A stretch of 64,000 bases of DNA, from NCBI GenBank assembly GCA_965661625.1, contig CBFIEM010000003.1, positions 176,141 through 240,140 on the forward strand, written 5' to 3'. The notes beneath the pieces were generated by a model. It did no database searches, was not told the DNA's origin, and saw nothing but the letters and a program-made list of their open reading frames with translations. The DNA is from GCA-2705995 sp965661625 (lineage in GTDB: Bacteria; Bacteroidota; Bacteroidia; Flavobacteriales_G; Salibacteraceae). Below are positions 17,847 through 25,900 of this stretch, in pieces. A program made the translations under genes and the position numbers. Numbering within the stretch: position 1 is the first letter of the stretch; each line of letters begins with the position of its first letter.

Positions 17847-18785
17847 CTACATTGAAACAATATCTAGTTCATGATTTTTAAAGGACTTGGTCATTAATAG
17901 TTGAGGAATGATTGACTGAATGGTTGCAGTCAATAAGCCCATAGCTTGTTTATGAACACCCGGACTTGCAGCCACTAAACTCACTTCCCTCACAGGTACT
18001 GGACTTGCAAATCGCTTACATCGCTGTTGTCGCTTACTGGGAAGTTGTTTGACATACAATTCTGGAACTAAGGTAAATCCTCCAAATTGATCACTCAAGT
18101 TGAGCAATGTATCAAAGGAATTGCTTTGGAAATTCAAGGCACCATGCTCATATTCCGCTTGTAAATCACAAATTGACATACTTTGATTCCTAAAACAATG
18201 ACCTTTCTCCAGCAGCCAAACGCGTTCTGATTTTAAATCAGCAATGTTAATCGTACTTCCTTTTGTATCCATCCCATATACATAAAGGGCCTCGTGATAG
18301 AGCACCTCTTCACCAGGAAGTTCCCATTCGAGCGGCAACGGAGTTGATAAAATTCCCACATCGATTTGGTGGCTATTCAACTGATTAACAATCTCTTCTG
18401 TGGTAAGTTCGACAACATTCAACTCCAAACTTTTATTCGATTGAATTATTGCTGGAAGAACTAGGGGCATTAGCGTGCTTGCAATGGTTGGAATTACCCC
18501 TAAACGAAGCGGTCCAATTATTTCAGTGGCTGATTCATACTTCAATGCTAACATATCATCCCTTAGCTGAATTGCTTTTTGGGCATGGGCCAAAACTTCA
18601 TGACCCTTTTCGGTAACCCGTATCGGATGACTTGTTCGATCAAAGAGGTCAAATTCCAATTCAAGCTCAAGTCGTTTGACCATTGCGCTTAACGTTGCTT
18701 GGGTAATGTTACATGCTATTGCTGCTTTGCCAAAGTGGCCCTCACGCTGTACGGCCAAAATGTATTCTAACTGCTGAAAATTCAT
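17847..18785 (-). CDS. oxyR: Peroxide-sensing LysR-type regulator OxyR
   Basis: This 312-residue LysR-family regulator has an N-terminal winged helix (MNFQQLEYILAVQREGHFGKAA) and a C-terminal sensor domain. The redox pair is readable: Cys197 and Cys206 in GHCFRNQSMSIC, the same nine-residue spacing as the Cys199/Cys208 pair of E. coli OxyR. On oxidation these should form a disulphide and switch DNA binding. It is divergent from the peroxiredoxin operon, and an OxyR operator begins two bases before its start codon, implying autoregulation. Confidence 0.95.
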   Translation of the reverse strand: MNFQQLEYILAVQREGHFGKAAIACNITQATLSAMVKRLELELEFDLFDRTSHPIRVTEKGHEVLAHAQKAIQLRDDMLALKYESATEIIGPLRLGVIPTIASTLMPLVLPAIIQSNKSLELNVVELTTEEIVNQLNSHQIDVGILSTPLPLEWELPGEEVLYHEALYVYGMDTKGSTINIADLKSERVWLLEKGHCFRNQSMSICDLQAEYEHGALNFQSNSFDTLLNLSDQFGGFTLVPELYVKQLPSKRQQRCKRFASPVPVREVSLVAASPGVHKQAMGLLTATIQSIIPQLLMTKSFKNHELDIVSM

Positions 18786-18786
18786 T

Positions 18787-18823
18787 ATAGATAATTTCTA
18801 TCGAAAGTATAGATTTAATCGTT
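18787..18823. promoter_or_regulatory. OxyR operator between oxyR and the peroxiredoxin operon
   Basis: The sequence reads ATAG-N7-CTAT-N7-ATAG (tetramers at 18787, 18798 and 18809), followed seven bases later by a degenerate fourth site (CGTT). This is the classical OxyR tetramer spacing. It abuts the oxyR start codon and its right end meets the -33 box of the peroxiredoxin promoter, which fits activation of the latter and repression of oxyR. Confidence 0.8.
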
Positions 18824-18853
18824 TGCATCTATTTTTTGATCAGCCTATTTTTG
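18822..18853 (+). promoter_or_regulatory. Promoter of the peroxiredoxin operon
   Basis: TTTG (18822-18825), 20 bases, TATTTTTG (18846-18853): a full Bacteroidota promoter ending 29 bases before the ATG at 18883. The -33 box overlaps the last position of the OxyR operator. Confidence 0.75.
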
Positions 18854-18882
18854 TCCTCAAATATTGATTAAAACGACTTAAA

Positions 18883-19521
18883 ATGGCACTAACAGGTAAG
18901 CAATTTCCAGACATCAATGTTCCTGCAATGAATGAATTGGGGGAACGCATTTCAATCAATGTGCTTCAAGAAGCGCGTAAAAACAATAAAAAAGTATTGC
19001 TCTTTTGGTATCCAAAAGACTTCACATTTGTTTGTCCAACAGAGATTCTTGCATTTCAAGAAGCGCTTAAAGCGTTTGAAGAAAGAAACACTATGGTCAT
19101 TGGAGCTTCTTGTGACACTCCAGAGGTGCATTTCGCTTGGTTAAACACACCGAAATCAGAGGGAGGTATTGAAGGTGTAAGTTTCAATTTAATCTCGGAT
19201 AGTAATCGCAACTTATCCACGGCCTTAGACATCCTTGATGTGAAAGCAATAGATTACAATGAGCAAACTGATACTAACATGGTTACTGGTGATTATGTAA
19301 CTTACCGAGCTACGTACCTCATTGATGAAACTGGTGAAGTTTTTCATGAAGGAATTAATCACATGCCTCTAGGAAGAAATGTAAATGACTATTTACGCAT
19401 GATTGATGCATATGCTCACATTCAGGAACATGGAGAAGTTTGTCCTGCAAACTGGGAAACTGGAAAAGAAGCTATGGCAGAGAATCGAGAAGGCGTAAAA
19501 TCATATTTAAGTACACACTAA
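18883..19521 (+). CDS. ahpC: Typical 2-Cys peroxiredoxin (AhpC type)
   Basis: This reduces hydrogen peroxide and organic hydroperoxides in the cytosol. The peroxidatic Cys51 lies in FTFVCPTE and the resolving Cys187 in GEVCPANW, marking a typical 2-Cys AhpC/Prx1 enzyme; 212 residues is a normal length. It is the first gene of an operon with a thioredoxin, its likely reductant, and a DUF6952-like gene. The promoter and OxyR operator upstream indicate induction by peroxide. No AhpF is present in the window. Confidence 0.95.
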   Translation: MALTGKQFPDINVPAMNELGERISINVLQEARKNNKKVLLFWYPKDFTFVCPTEILAFQEALKAFEERNTMVIGASCDTPEVHFAWLNTPKSEGGIEGVSFNLISDSNRNLSTALDILDVKAIDYNEQTDTNMVTGDYVTYRATYLIDETGEVFHEGINHMPLGRNVNDYLRMIDAYAHIQEHGEVCPANWETGKEAMAENREGVKSYLSTH

Positions 19522-19533
19522 AAAATTCAAACT

Positions 19534-19848
19534 ATGTTTCAAGAATTAGATCAAGATAACCTCGCTGAAGTAGTTGCAACAAACGATACTGTAATTGTAC
19601 AATACTCAGCTGGATGGTGCGGAAACTGCAGGCTCATCAAACCTAAATTCAAACGATTTGCAAGCGAGCATGAGGGTGTTTCGTTTTATGTTGTGGACGC
19701 AGAAAAGTATCCGGAATCTCGTAAATTAGCCGAGGTAAATAACCTACCTACGTTTGCAGCTTTCAAAAATGGTGCGTTAATAAAACAAACCCAAACAAAC
19801 AAAGCTGATAACTTAAAAGCCTTTATCGATGAGACTACCTCTAATTAA
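19534..19848 (+). CDS. Thioredoxin-family protein
   Basis: This 104-residue single-domain thioredoxin has the active site WCGNC (Cys29 and Cys32) and the cis-proline in NNLPTFAAF. Asn in the CXXC loop differs from the canonical WCGPC, which should change the redox potential. It starts 12 bases after the peroxiredoxin stop, so it most likely recycles that enzyme. It overlaps the next gene by 20 bases. Confidence 0.92.
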   Translation: MFQELDQDNLAEVVATNDTVIVQYSAGWCGNCRLIKPKFKRFASEHEGVSFYVVDAEKYPESRKLAEVNNLPTFAAFKNGALIKQTQTNKADNLKAFIDETTSN

Positions 19849-20086
19849 GCATATCGGAAACTTCATAGAATCTCATGACACAGATTACATTGAAGAAGCT
19901 ATTGAAGTTCTTGAAAATTTATCAGAGAGCGAAAACATCAAGGACAGTGAGTTGGACGTAATCGGAGAACTTATTTCGAATATGTATGGCGCGCTGGAAG
20001 TTCAAAAAATGGTGCTAGATGGCACACCTCAAAAAGAAGCTGCCAATCAGTTTATGAAACGGGTTCTTGGAAGCATTGATAATTAA
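19829..20086 (+). CDS. DUF6952-like small protein in the peroxide operon
   Basis: This 85-residue soluble, acidic, helical protein contains the phrases LDVIGELISNMYGALEVQKMV and QFMKRVLGSID, which I associate with the DUF6952 family of Flavobacteriia. No catalytic motif and no cysteine are seen. It overlaps the thioredoxin gene by 20 bases and is followed by a terminator, so it is the last gene of the OxyR-controlled operon. A role in peroxide defence is inferred from context only. Confidence 0.8.
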   Translation: MRLPLIKHIGNFIESHDTDYIEEAIEVLENLSESENIKDSELDVIGELISNMYGALEVQKMVLDGTPQKEAANQFMKRVLGSIDN

Positions 20087-20087
20087 A

Positions 20088-20114
20088 TTAAGCCCCAGTA
20101 AAGCTGGGGCTTAA
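20088..20114. terminator. Intrinsic terminator of the peroxiredoxin operon
   Basis: Perfect 11-bp inverted repeat TTAAGCCCCAG / CTGGGGCTTAA with a 5-base loop, followed by TTTT on the plus strand. It lies two bases after the stop codon. Confidence 0.85.
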
Positions 20115-20176
20115 TTTTCAGTTATCCTTTAACATACAGCTACGCCTGTTTCAATAAACCTTTTTTGTGGGTGAAC

Positions 20177-20272
20177 TTACTGCATCCACTCTATTGCAAA
20201 TGCCAATCCAATAATAATGGCAAGACATAAGGCACAGGCAATCATAAAACGCAACATTTTTGAACTCGTCAT
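20177..20272 (-). CDS. Small 31-residue membrane peptide (hypothetical)
   Basis: An ATG at 20272 opens a 31-codon frame. Its product begins MTSSKMLRFMIACALC and consists mostly of one hydrophobic helix (LAIIIGLAFAIEWMQ at the end). It lies 53 bases downstream of the CDF exporter on the same strand and could be read from the same transcript. No promoter box is seen of its own. The function is unknown; a chance ORF is possible, but the hydrophobic composition and clean start favour a real small protein. Confidence 0.4.
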   Translation of the reverse strand: MTSSKMLRFMIACALCLAIIIGLAFAIEWMQ

Positions 20273-20325
20273 GTAAGTAAGTTACGAGAATTCATCGATT
20301 CTGGGGTTATCTCCTGAAGAAAGGT

Positions 20326-21225
20326 TCAACTATCATCGCAGTCATCGAGCCCACATGGTTCCCCCTCCAATTCAAATTCAATGGTGTAATGAGCAAAATG
20401 AAATGCGCTCATAACATCTCTAATTGTTGCTTTCGCGAAGCGAAGTTCCGCGAGGCTATTGAGTTCACAAAGTTTAACATGTGTTGTAAAAACATGATCC
20501 TCACCATCTAAGGACCAAATATGACTGTGATGCAATCCAACAACCTCTTTCACGGCTAGCAGCTTGTTTTCAACCTCATCCAGACTAAGGTTATCCGGGG
20601 CTCCCTGTAAAAAGAGGTGAATAGTTTCCCGTAACCTCGAAAACACACCCCACAAAATAAATGCAGTTACGAGCAGCGATAAAATTGGGTCCAAATACGG
20701 ATTGGGGTAAAACTGAAGGACGATAGCAACGACGAGAACCGCCACCCAACCCAGCACATCTTCTATAAGGTGCCATGAAATCACCTGCTCATTTAACGTT
20801 TTCCCGCCAATTAACTTCCATGCAGCGAAGCCATTTACAGCAACCCCTAACACAGCAAAGCCTATCATACCTTCTACGTTTGGCATTTCCGGATTTGCTA
20901 GGCGCCCTAAAGCTTTATAAACTACGAATACAGCTCCAAGAATTAACACTACAGAATTTACGAACGCTCCAAGCAAGGTAAATCGAGCATATCCAAACGT
21001 GTACCTAGTTGTAGACTTTTGGTTTGACTTATTAGCTAAGTACCACGAAAAACCCAGCGACAAACTATCCCCTAAGTCGTGAACTGCATCGGAAACCACA
21101 GCAACACTATTTACATAAACTCCACCAATCAACTCAATGATTGTGAAACCCAAGTTTAGGAAAAAAGCGGCCCGCAACTTTTTTGGTGCCCGTTCTTTTG
21201 AATGATGATGATGATGACTCCCCAC
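20326..21225 (-). CDS. Cation diffusion facilitator (zinc-type) exporter
   Basis: This is an inner-membrane proton-coupled exporter of divalent metal, probably Zn(II). Six membrane segments occupy about residues 18-205. The transport-site ligands are Asp46/Asp50 (SDAVHDLGDS) and His152/Asp156 (HLIEDVLGW). A cytoplasmic domain from about 210 on has the usual ferredoxin-like pattern. The N-terminus carries five consecutive histidines right after MGS and the C-terminus has CGLDDCDD, both plausible metal-sensing extensions. The GTG start is supported by a -7 box four bases upstream. Confidence 0.93.
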   Translation of the reverse strand: MGSHHHHHSKERAPKKLRAAFFLNLGFTIIELIGGVYVNSVAVVSDAVHDLGDSLSLGFSWYLANKSNQKSTTRYTFGYARFTLLGAFVNSVVLILGAVFVVYKALGRLANPEMPNVEGMIGFAVLGVAVNGFAAWKLIGGKTLNEQVISWHLIEDVLGWVAVLVVAIVLQFYPNPYLDPILSLLVTAFILWGVFSRLRETIHLFLQGAPDNLSLDEVENKLLAVKEVVGLHHSHIWSLDGEDHVFTTHVKLCELNSLAELRFAKATIRDVMSAFHFAHYTIEFELEGEPCGLDDCDDS

Positions 21226-21229
21226 TCTT

Positions 21230-21237
21230 CAAAGGTA
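21230..21237 (-). promoter_or_regulatory. -7 box (TACCTTTG) four bases before the CDF exporter start
   Basis: On the minus strand TACCTTTG, AAGA, GTG at 21225. The transcript is probably leaderless. No -33 box is evident. Confidence 0.55.
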
Positions 21238-21281
21238 AGCAATGGACCTTCTTCACTACGCGGTAAACCTACTTAAACAAA

Positions 21282-21311
21282 AAAAGCCCGCTCTGTTCGG
21301 AGCGGGCTTTT
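21282..21311 (-). terminator. Intrinsic terminator of the repeat adhesin gene
   Basis: Perfect 12-bp inverted repeat AAAAGCCCGCTC / GAGCGGGCTTTT with a 6-base loop. Read on the minus strand it ends in a run of seven T, 22 bases past the stop at 21334. Confidence 0.88.
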
Positions 21312-21333
21312 CATTTTCAGTGGACTTTTTCGC

Positions 21334-22233
21334 TTATCGTGTTCTTGTTACACGTAAGATCTTAGTAAAGTCTCCTTGCGTTACATGTACGATGTACATT
21401 CCGTTGCTCAGACCTTGACCCATTGTTATTGGGCTATGAGCCGATTGACCAACTACTTGTTCCATCACTACTCCCGCAACATTGTAAACCGTTACAGCTA
21501 CTGGAAGATCACTTTCGCTCTCTAACTCTACTGTGAACTGACCGTTTGTTGGATTAGGGAATAAGATTACATCGATATCTAATCCATTGAACGTGCTTGA
21601 ATGAAGCTCGCCTGTCTTAGCTGTACTTCCAGCACTTCCACATGTCTGGCCACAAGTACCTAGTGCATCTCCGCCATGATTGCTCAAGTGTGACGCCACT
21701 GCATTTGTACTGATTGACAATGTCTGTGGGTTCGAGTTGTTTCCGTTTGGAACATGGCATAAGTAAACCTTGTTTGGCTTAATCTGGCCATTATTCTTAC
21801 GTACTCGGATATCCCATACACATACTGAAACCTCACATGTTGTTGTACATCCAAACTCATTTGTTACAGTTAGCGTAAAGCTATATGTTCCACCTGATGT
21901 TGGTGTAAATGTTGGGTTTGCACATGTTGTACAGCTCAAGCCTGTTCCACTCCAGCTATACGTGAAGTTTGAACCTCCGCTAACAGTCGAATTCAATACT
22001 GTGCTCTGTGCACCGTAACCCAAGTATAGTACGTTAGGATCTCCTCCTGTAAATACTGAACTCGTTGGTACAGAAGCTACACTACATGTTGGCACTTCAC
22101 CTACTACAGTAACGTTTGCCATTGCTGTTGATGAGTTACCATTAACATCAGTTACTGTTAACGTTACCGTGTTTGCTCCAACATTTGCACATGTGATGAT
22201 GTTACATCCAGGGCTGTTGTTGAAATCCCACAA
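21334..22233 (-). CDS. C-terminal fragment of the frameshifted adhesin with T9SS type A sorting domain
   Basis: This fragment carries the end of the last HYR-like repeat, one further Ig-like unit (YSWSGTGLSCTTCANPTFTP), a Cys-rich linker and, in the last 75 residues, a type A sorting domain (VILFPNPTNGQFTVEL, then VYNVAGVVMEQ, then LSNGMYIVHVTQGDFTKILRV). That domain is the signal for the type IX system and needs an N-terminal Sec signal, which is out of frame here. Confidence 0.65.
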   Translation of the reverse strand: MWDFNNSPGCNIITCANVGANTVTLTVTDVNGNSSTAMANVTVVGEVPTCSVASVPTSSVFTGGDPNVLYLGYGAQSTVLNSTVSGGSNFTYSWSGTGLSCTTCANPTFTPTSGGTYSFTLTVTNEFGCTTTCEVSVCVWDIRVRKNNGQIKPNKVYLCHVPNGNNSNPQTLSISTNAVASHLSNHGGDALGTCGQTCGSAGSTAKTGELHSSTFNGLDIDVILFPNPTNGQFTVELESESDLPVAVTVYNVAGVVMEQVVGQSAHSPITMGQGLSNGMYIVHVTQGDFTKILRVTRTR

Positions 22234-22890
22234 GCGTCTGTAGATCCATTATCAATGTCAGATGCTGTAATGCTCGCATTTCCTGTAGCATCCAATTGAA
22301 CAGTCATGTTCTGTGCAGCTGCAACTGGTGCAACGTTATCTTCAACTGTTACAACTGCTGTTGCTGTTGATGCGTCACCATTAACATCAGTTACCGTTAA
22401 CGTTACCGTGTTTGCTCCAACATTTGCACATGTGAATGATGTTACATCCAAGGCTGTTGTTGAAATTCCACAAGCGTCTGTAGATCCGTTATCAATGTCA
22501 GATGCTGTAATGCTCGCATTTCCTGCAGCATCCAATTGAACAGTCATGTTCTGTGCAGCTGCAACTGGTGCAACGTTATCTTCAACTGTTACAACTGCTG
22601 TTGCTGTTGATGCGTTACCATTAACATCAGTTACCGTTAACGTTACCGTGTTTGCTCCAACATTTGCACATGTGAATGACGACACATCCAAGCCTGTTGA
22701 AGAAACTGCACAGTTATCTGTAGATCCGTTATCTATATCAGATGCTGTAATGTTTGCATTTCCTGTAGCATCCAATTGAACAATCATTCCCTGTGCTATT
22801 GCAGTAGGGTTTTCTGTATCAACTACTGTTACTACTGCTGTAGTTGAGCTAACGTTTCCGTTCACATCAGTAACAGTCATTGTAACCGTA
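22141..22890. repeat. 240-bp tandem repeats inside the adhesin gene
   Basis: Near-identical units begin at 22261, 22501 and 22741 (period exactly 240 bp), and a partial copy lies at 22141-22260. The first two full units differ at only a few positions over about 180 bp and diverge in the last 60. Each unit encodes one 80-residue HYR-like domain. Confidence 0.9.
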
Positions 22891-22910
22891 TTGGCACCTA
22901 GTTTGAACAA
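22164..22910 (-). CDS. Middle fragment (240-bp HYR-like repeats) of the frameshifted adhesin
   Basis: This 248-codon frame consists of three 80-residue repeats of the form GANTVTLTVTDVNGN, then VVTVEDNVAPVAAAQNM, then TVQLDATGNASITASDIDN. It overlaps both neighbouring fragments in other frames. It has no plausible start of its own and exists only because of the two frameshifts. Confidence 0.6.
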   Translation of the reverse strand: MFKLGANTVTMTVTDVNGNVSSTTAVVTVVDTENPTAIAQGMIVQLDATGNANITASDIDNGSTDNCAVSSTGLDVSSFTCANVGANTVTLTVTDVNGNASTATAVVTVEDNVAPVAAAQNMTVQLDAAGNASITASDIDNGSTDACGISTTALDVTSFTCANVGANTVTLTVTDVNGDASTATAVVTVEDNVAPVAAAQNMTVQLDATGNASITASDIDNGSTDACGISTTALDVTSSHVQMLEQTR

Positions 22911-25900
22911 TCAAACGTAGTATCAGAAACAGCAATGGAAGCAATTCCACATGCGTCTGAGCTTCCCGCTTCAATTGCGAAACCTGAGCTTGCATCTTCT
23001 TCCAACTTGATTTGACCAATGAATGATCCACTTGCATCATTTGGACCCAACTGTACCATCTTTATGGTAAGTGAAGTTGTTGTGCCAACCGTAAAGCTTA
23101 CTGTTTCAGTTTGAACTGAAGTTGATGAAGCAAACGTTTGGTTTACCAATGATCCAAGAATTACTTGAACTGAATTGTTCGGATTTGGATTCGTATTGGT
23201 TTGATGTTGGAAGCTAAATGTATAGTCTCCTGGAGATAGGGTAATGCTTGATGACTCAATTTGAGCATTTGCAAATCCTGCCAAATCAATCTCATTTCCT
23301 GCAATTCCTGCAATCCAGTTTCCTAAATCTATTCCGCCAGTTACATAGAACTGAGAAACATTCGTGTTTGCATAGTAGTTAGATGGCAATGATGTCAAGT
23401 CTTCCAAAAACAACGTTGTTGCTGGAGTAGATCCAAGGATAGTTCCTGTACCATTTCCATCAAGTACAACAGTAGCATTCTGTGCCATTGCTGTTGGAGC
23501 TGTGTTATCCTCTACTGTAACTGTTGCTGTGCCGGTTGCAGCATTTCCATTGTTATCTGTAACAGTAAGTGTCACCGTATTTGCACCCACATCAGCACAT
23601 CCAAATGAAGTTTGATCTAGGGACAAATTAGCAACACCACATGCATCTGTAGAAGCTGAATCAACTGCATTAGCTGTTACAGATCCGCTACCATATGCGT
23701 CAAGAACCACTGTTACATCGCGAGTAACTACCGTTGGAGCAGTTACATCAGGAGTAGTAGAAACCGTTACGCTTATAGCATCTGTACACGTAGCTGAATC
23801 AAGAATATTTGCTGTGTACACGCCATCTGCTAAACCACTCAAATCTTCAGTTGAAGCAGTAAAACCATTAGGACCTGTCCATGATACAGAGAAGGTACCA
23901 ATTGCACCTGCAACCGTTAAGTCTATCGTACCATCATTTCCTCCTGGACAACTTACATTTGAAGTTGTAGCAGAACTTGAAATATTACATGGTATTACCT
24001 CAATAGTTCCATCTGCTGAATTCGAACATCCATTACCATCAGCGTATGTGTATGTAATGGTATGCGTACCAACCCCTGCAATAGAAGGATCAAATGTATT
24101 TCCATTAGATACTCCAGTGCCTGAATACACACCACCTGCTGGGGTTCCCGTAGCCAATGCAAAAGGAGCAGCGTATAGTGAAATAGCAGTTAAGTTGCCA
24201 TTGGTAACCGCAGGTAAAGGATTTACTACTACGTACACGTCATCAGACGCGGAACAACCTGAACCATTGCTGTAGTTTACTGTGTACAAACCACTTGTTG
24301 TTGGAACAGCTGTTACGCTGCTTGCTGAGGAGTCATTGAGGTTTGCACCACTCCACGCATACGATTCACTAGAAAATTGAAGTGTTGCTCTTACACCTGA
24401 AACATATAGATCGCTTACCGTATATCCAATTGTGTTTGATCCATTCGTATTCCAGAACTGACTAAACTGGCTTGAATTGAACGTATGGACAGAAGGATAT
24501 GTACTTGCTGGTGGATAACATGTACATGAGTATGCAGGTGTAAAAGATCCAATCGGGTTTCCATTTACAAGAAAGGTAAACGTTGGATTACCACATGAAG
24601 TGTAGAACGCTTCAAAATCTATACTATTAGGAACACCCGAAATGTTTACCGTAGTGCTTGTTGTAGTGCTTGAACCGAAGTACTGATAGCCATCATTACA
24701 CAATGAACTTGTACCAAAACTACATGGGTTTCCACCAGGAGCATCATAAATACAAACCGTTGTGCTTGCATTAGATGAATTACTTCCAGAAGGAGGATTA
24801 ATTAATGTAGCATTTAACTGTGCTGTATCACCCGCACAAACATATAGTGTATCACCAGCATCTATTCCCAATGGGGTAGGCTGAGAAACTGTAACATCGA
24901 AACTACAAGTATCTGAGTTGCCGCTTAAATCTGAAGCTACAAATGTGTTGGTTGTTGTTCCTATTGGGAATACACTGCCACTAGCTAAACCAGCAATCTG
25001 CGTAATCTGAACATTTGCTCCGCCACAGTTATCTGTAGCAGTAGGACTAGTATAAGTAACAACAGCATCACATTCTCCAGGGTTTGCATTTACAGCTAAA
25101 TCTGAAACACAAGCAATAACAGGATTAATGTTTTCCGTTACTGTAACTGTTGCACTACCCGTACCTACATTTCCAAAAATGTCGGTAACCGTGAGTGTAA
25201 CTTGATTAGCACCTAAATCTGAACACGAGAATACACTTGGAGAAACGGTCATGCTGCCAATTCCACCACAAGCCTGATCGTAAGAACCATTATTGATTTG
25301 GGCAGCTGTTATACTTGCTGATCCATTAACCAATGGCACTGTCACATTCTGTGTTAAAATTGTTGGCGCTTGTAGATCACCTACGATTACGTTAAACGTG
25401 CACGTTGAAACGTTGCCGCACTGATCAGTTGAAGTTACCGTAACAGGTGTTGAACCTTGTGCAAAAGTAGACCCTTGCGCGATGCTGTAAGTCGTGGTAA
25501 CTGACCCACCACATGCGTCAGCTGCGGAAATTCCAAAATTTGGAACAACTGCACTACAGTTACTCGTATTGGTAGGAGTAACATATAAGTCGCTACACGT
25601 AATTGCAGGACCCGTATTGTCATTAAAGCTAGAAGTAATTGTTTGTGGGTATAAGTTCGAACAACCTTCTGAGGTCAAATAAGAAGGACCATCTATAATT
25701 GTAAGGCTTACTGGCGTATTACATGCCGGGGGATTAAAGTCCCAGGTTACCCAATCGTTGTAACTATTTGCGTTTGAACATGCAGACAACAGCGTTGAGG
25801 TATTACCCCCACTATGCAAACTTCCAACAGCTGTGTTATTTGCATAACCTGTTGCGTTATAAGTCTGTGTTGTTGTAGTACCGTTTATTGTATACGATAC

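Noticed and set aside
21181..21225. Vector-derived His tag or cloning contamination at the CDF start
   Set aside because: The histidine codons are continuous with a native CDF gene and native upstream promoter; no vector sequence is seen.
22306..22779. Two nearly identical 77-residue plus-strand frames antisense to the adhesin repeats
   Set aside because: They are mirror frames of the 240-bp repeats and reproduce their periodicity; no promoter or start signal supports them.
22141..22890. CRISPR-like array
   Set aside because: The period of 240 bp, coding continuity and lack of short repeat-spacer structure rule this out.
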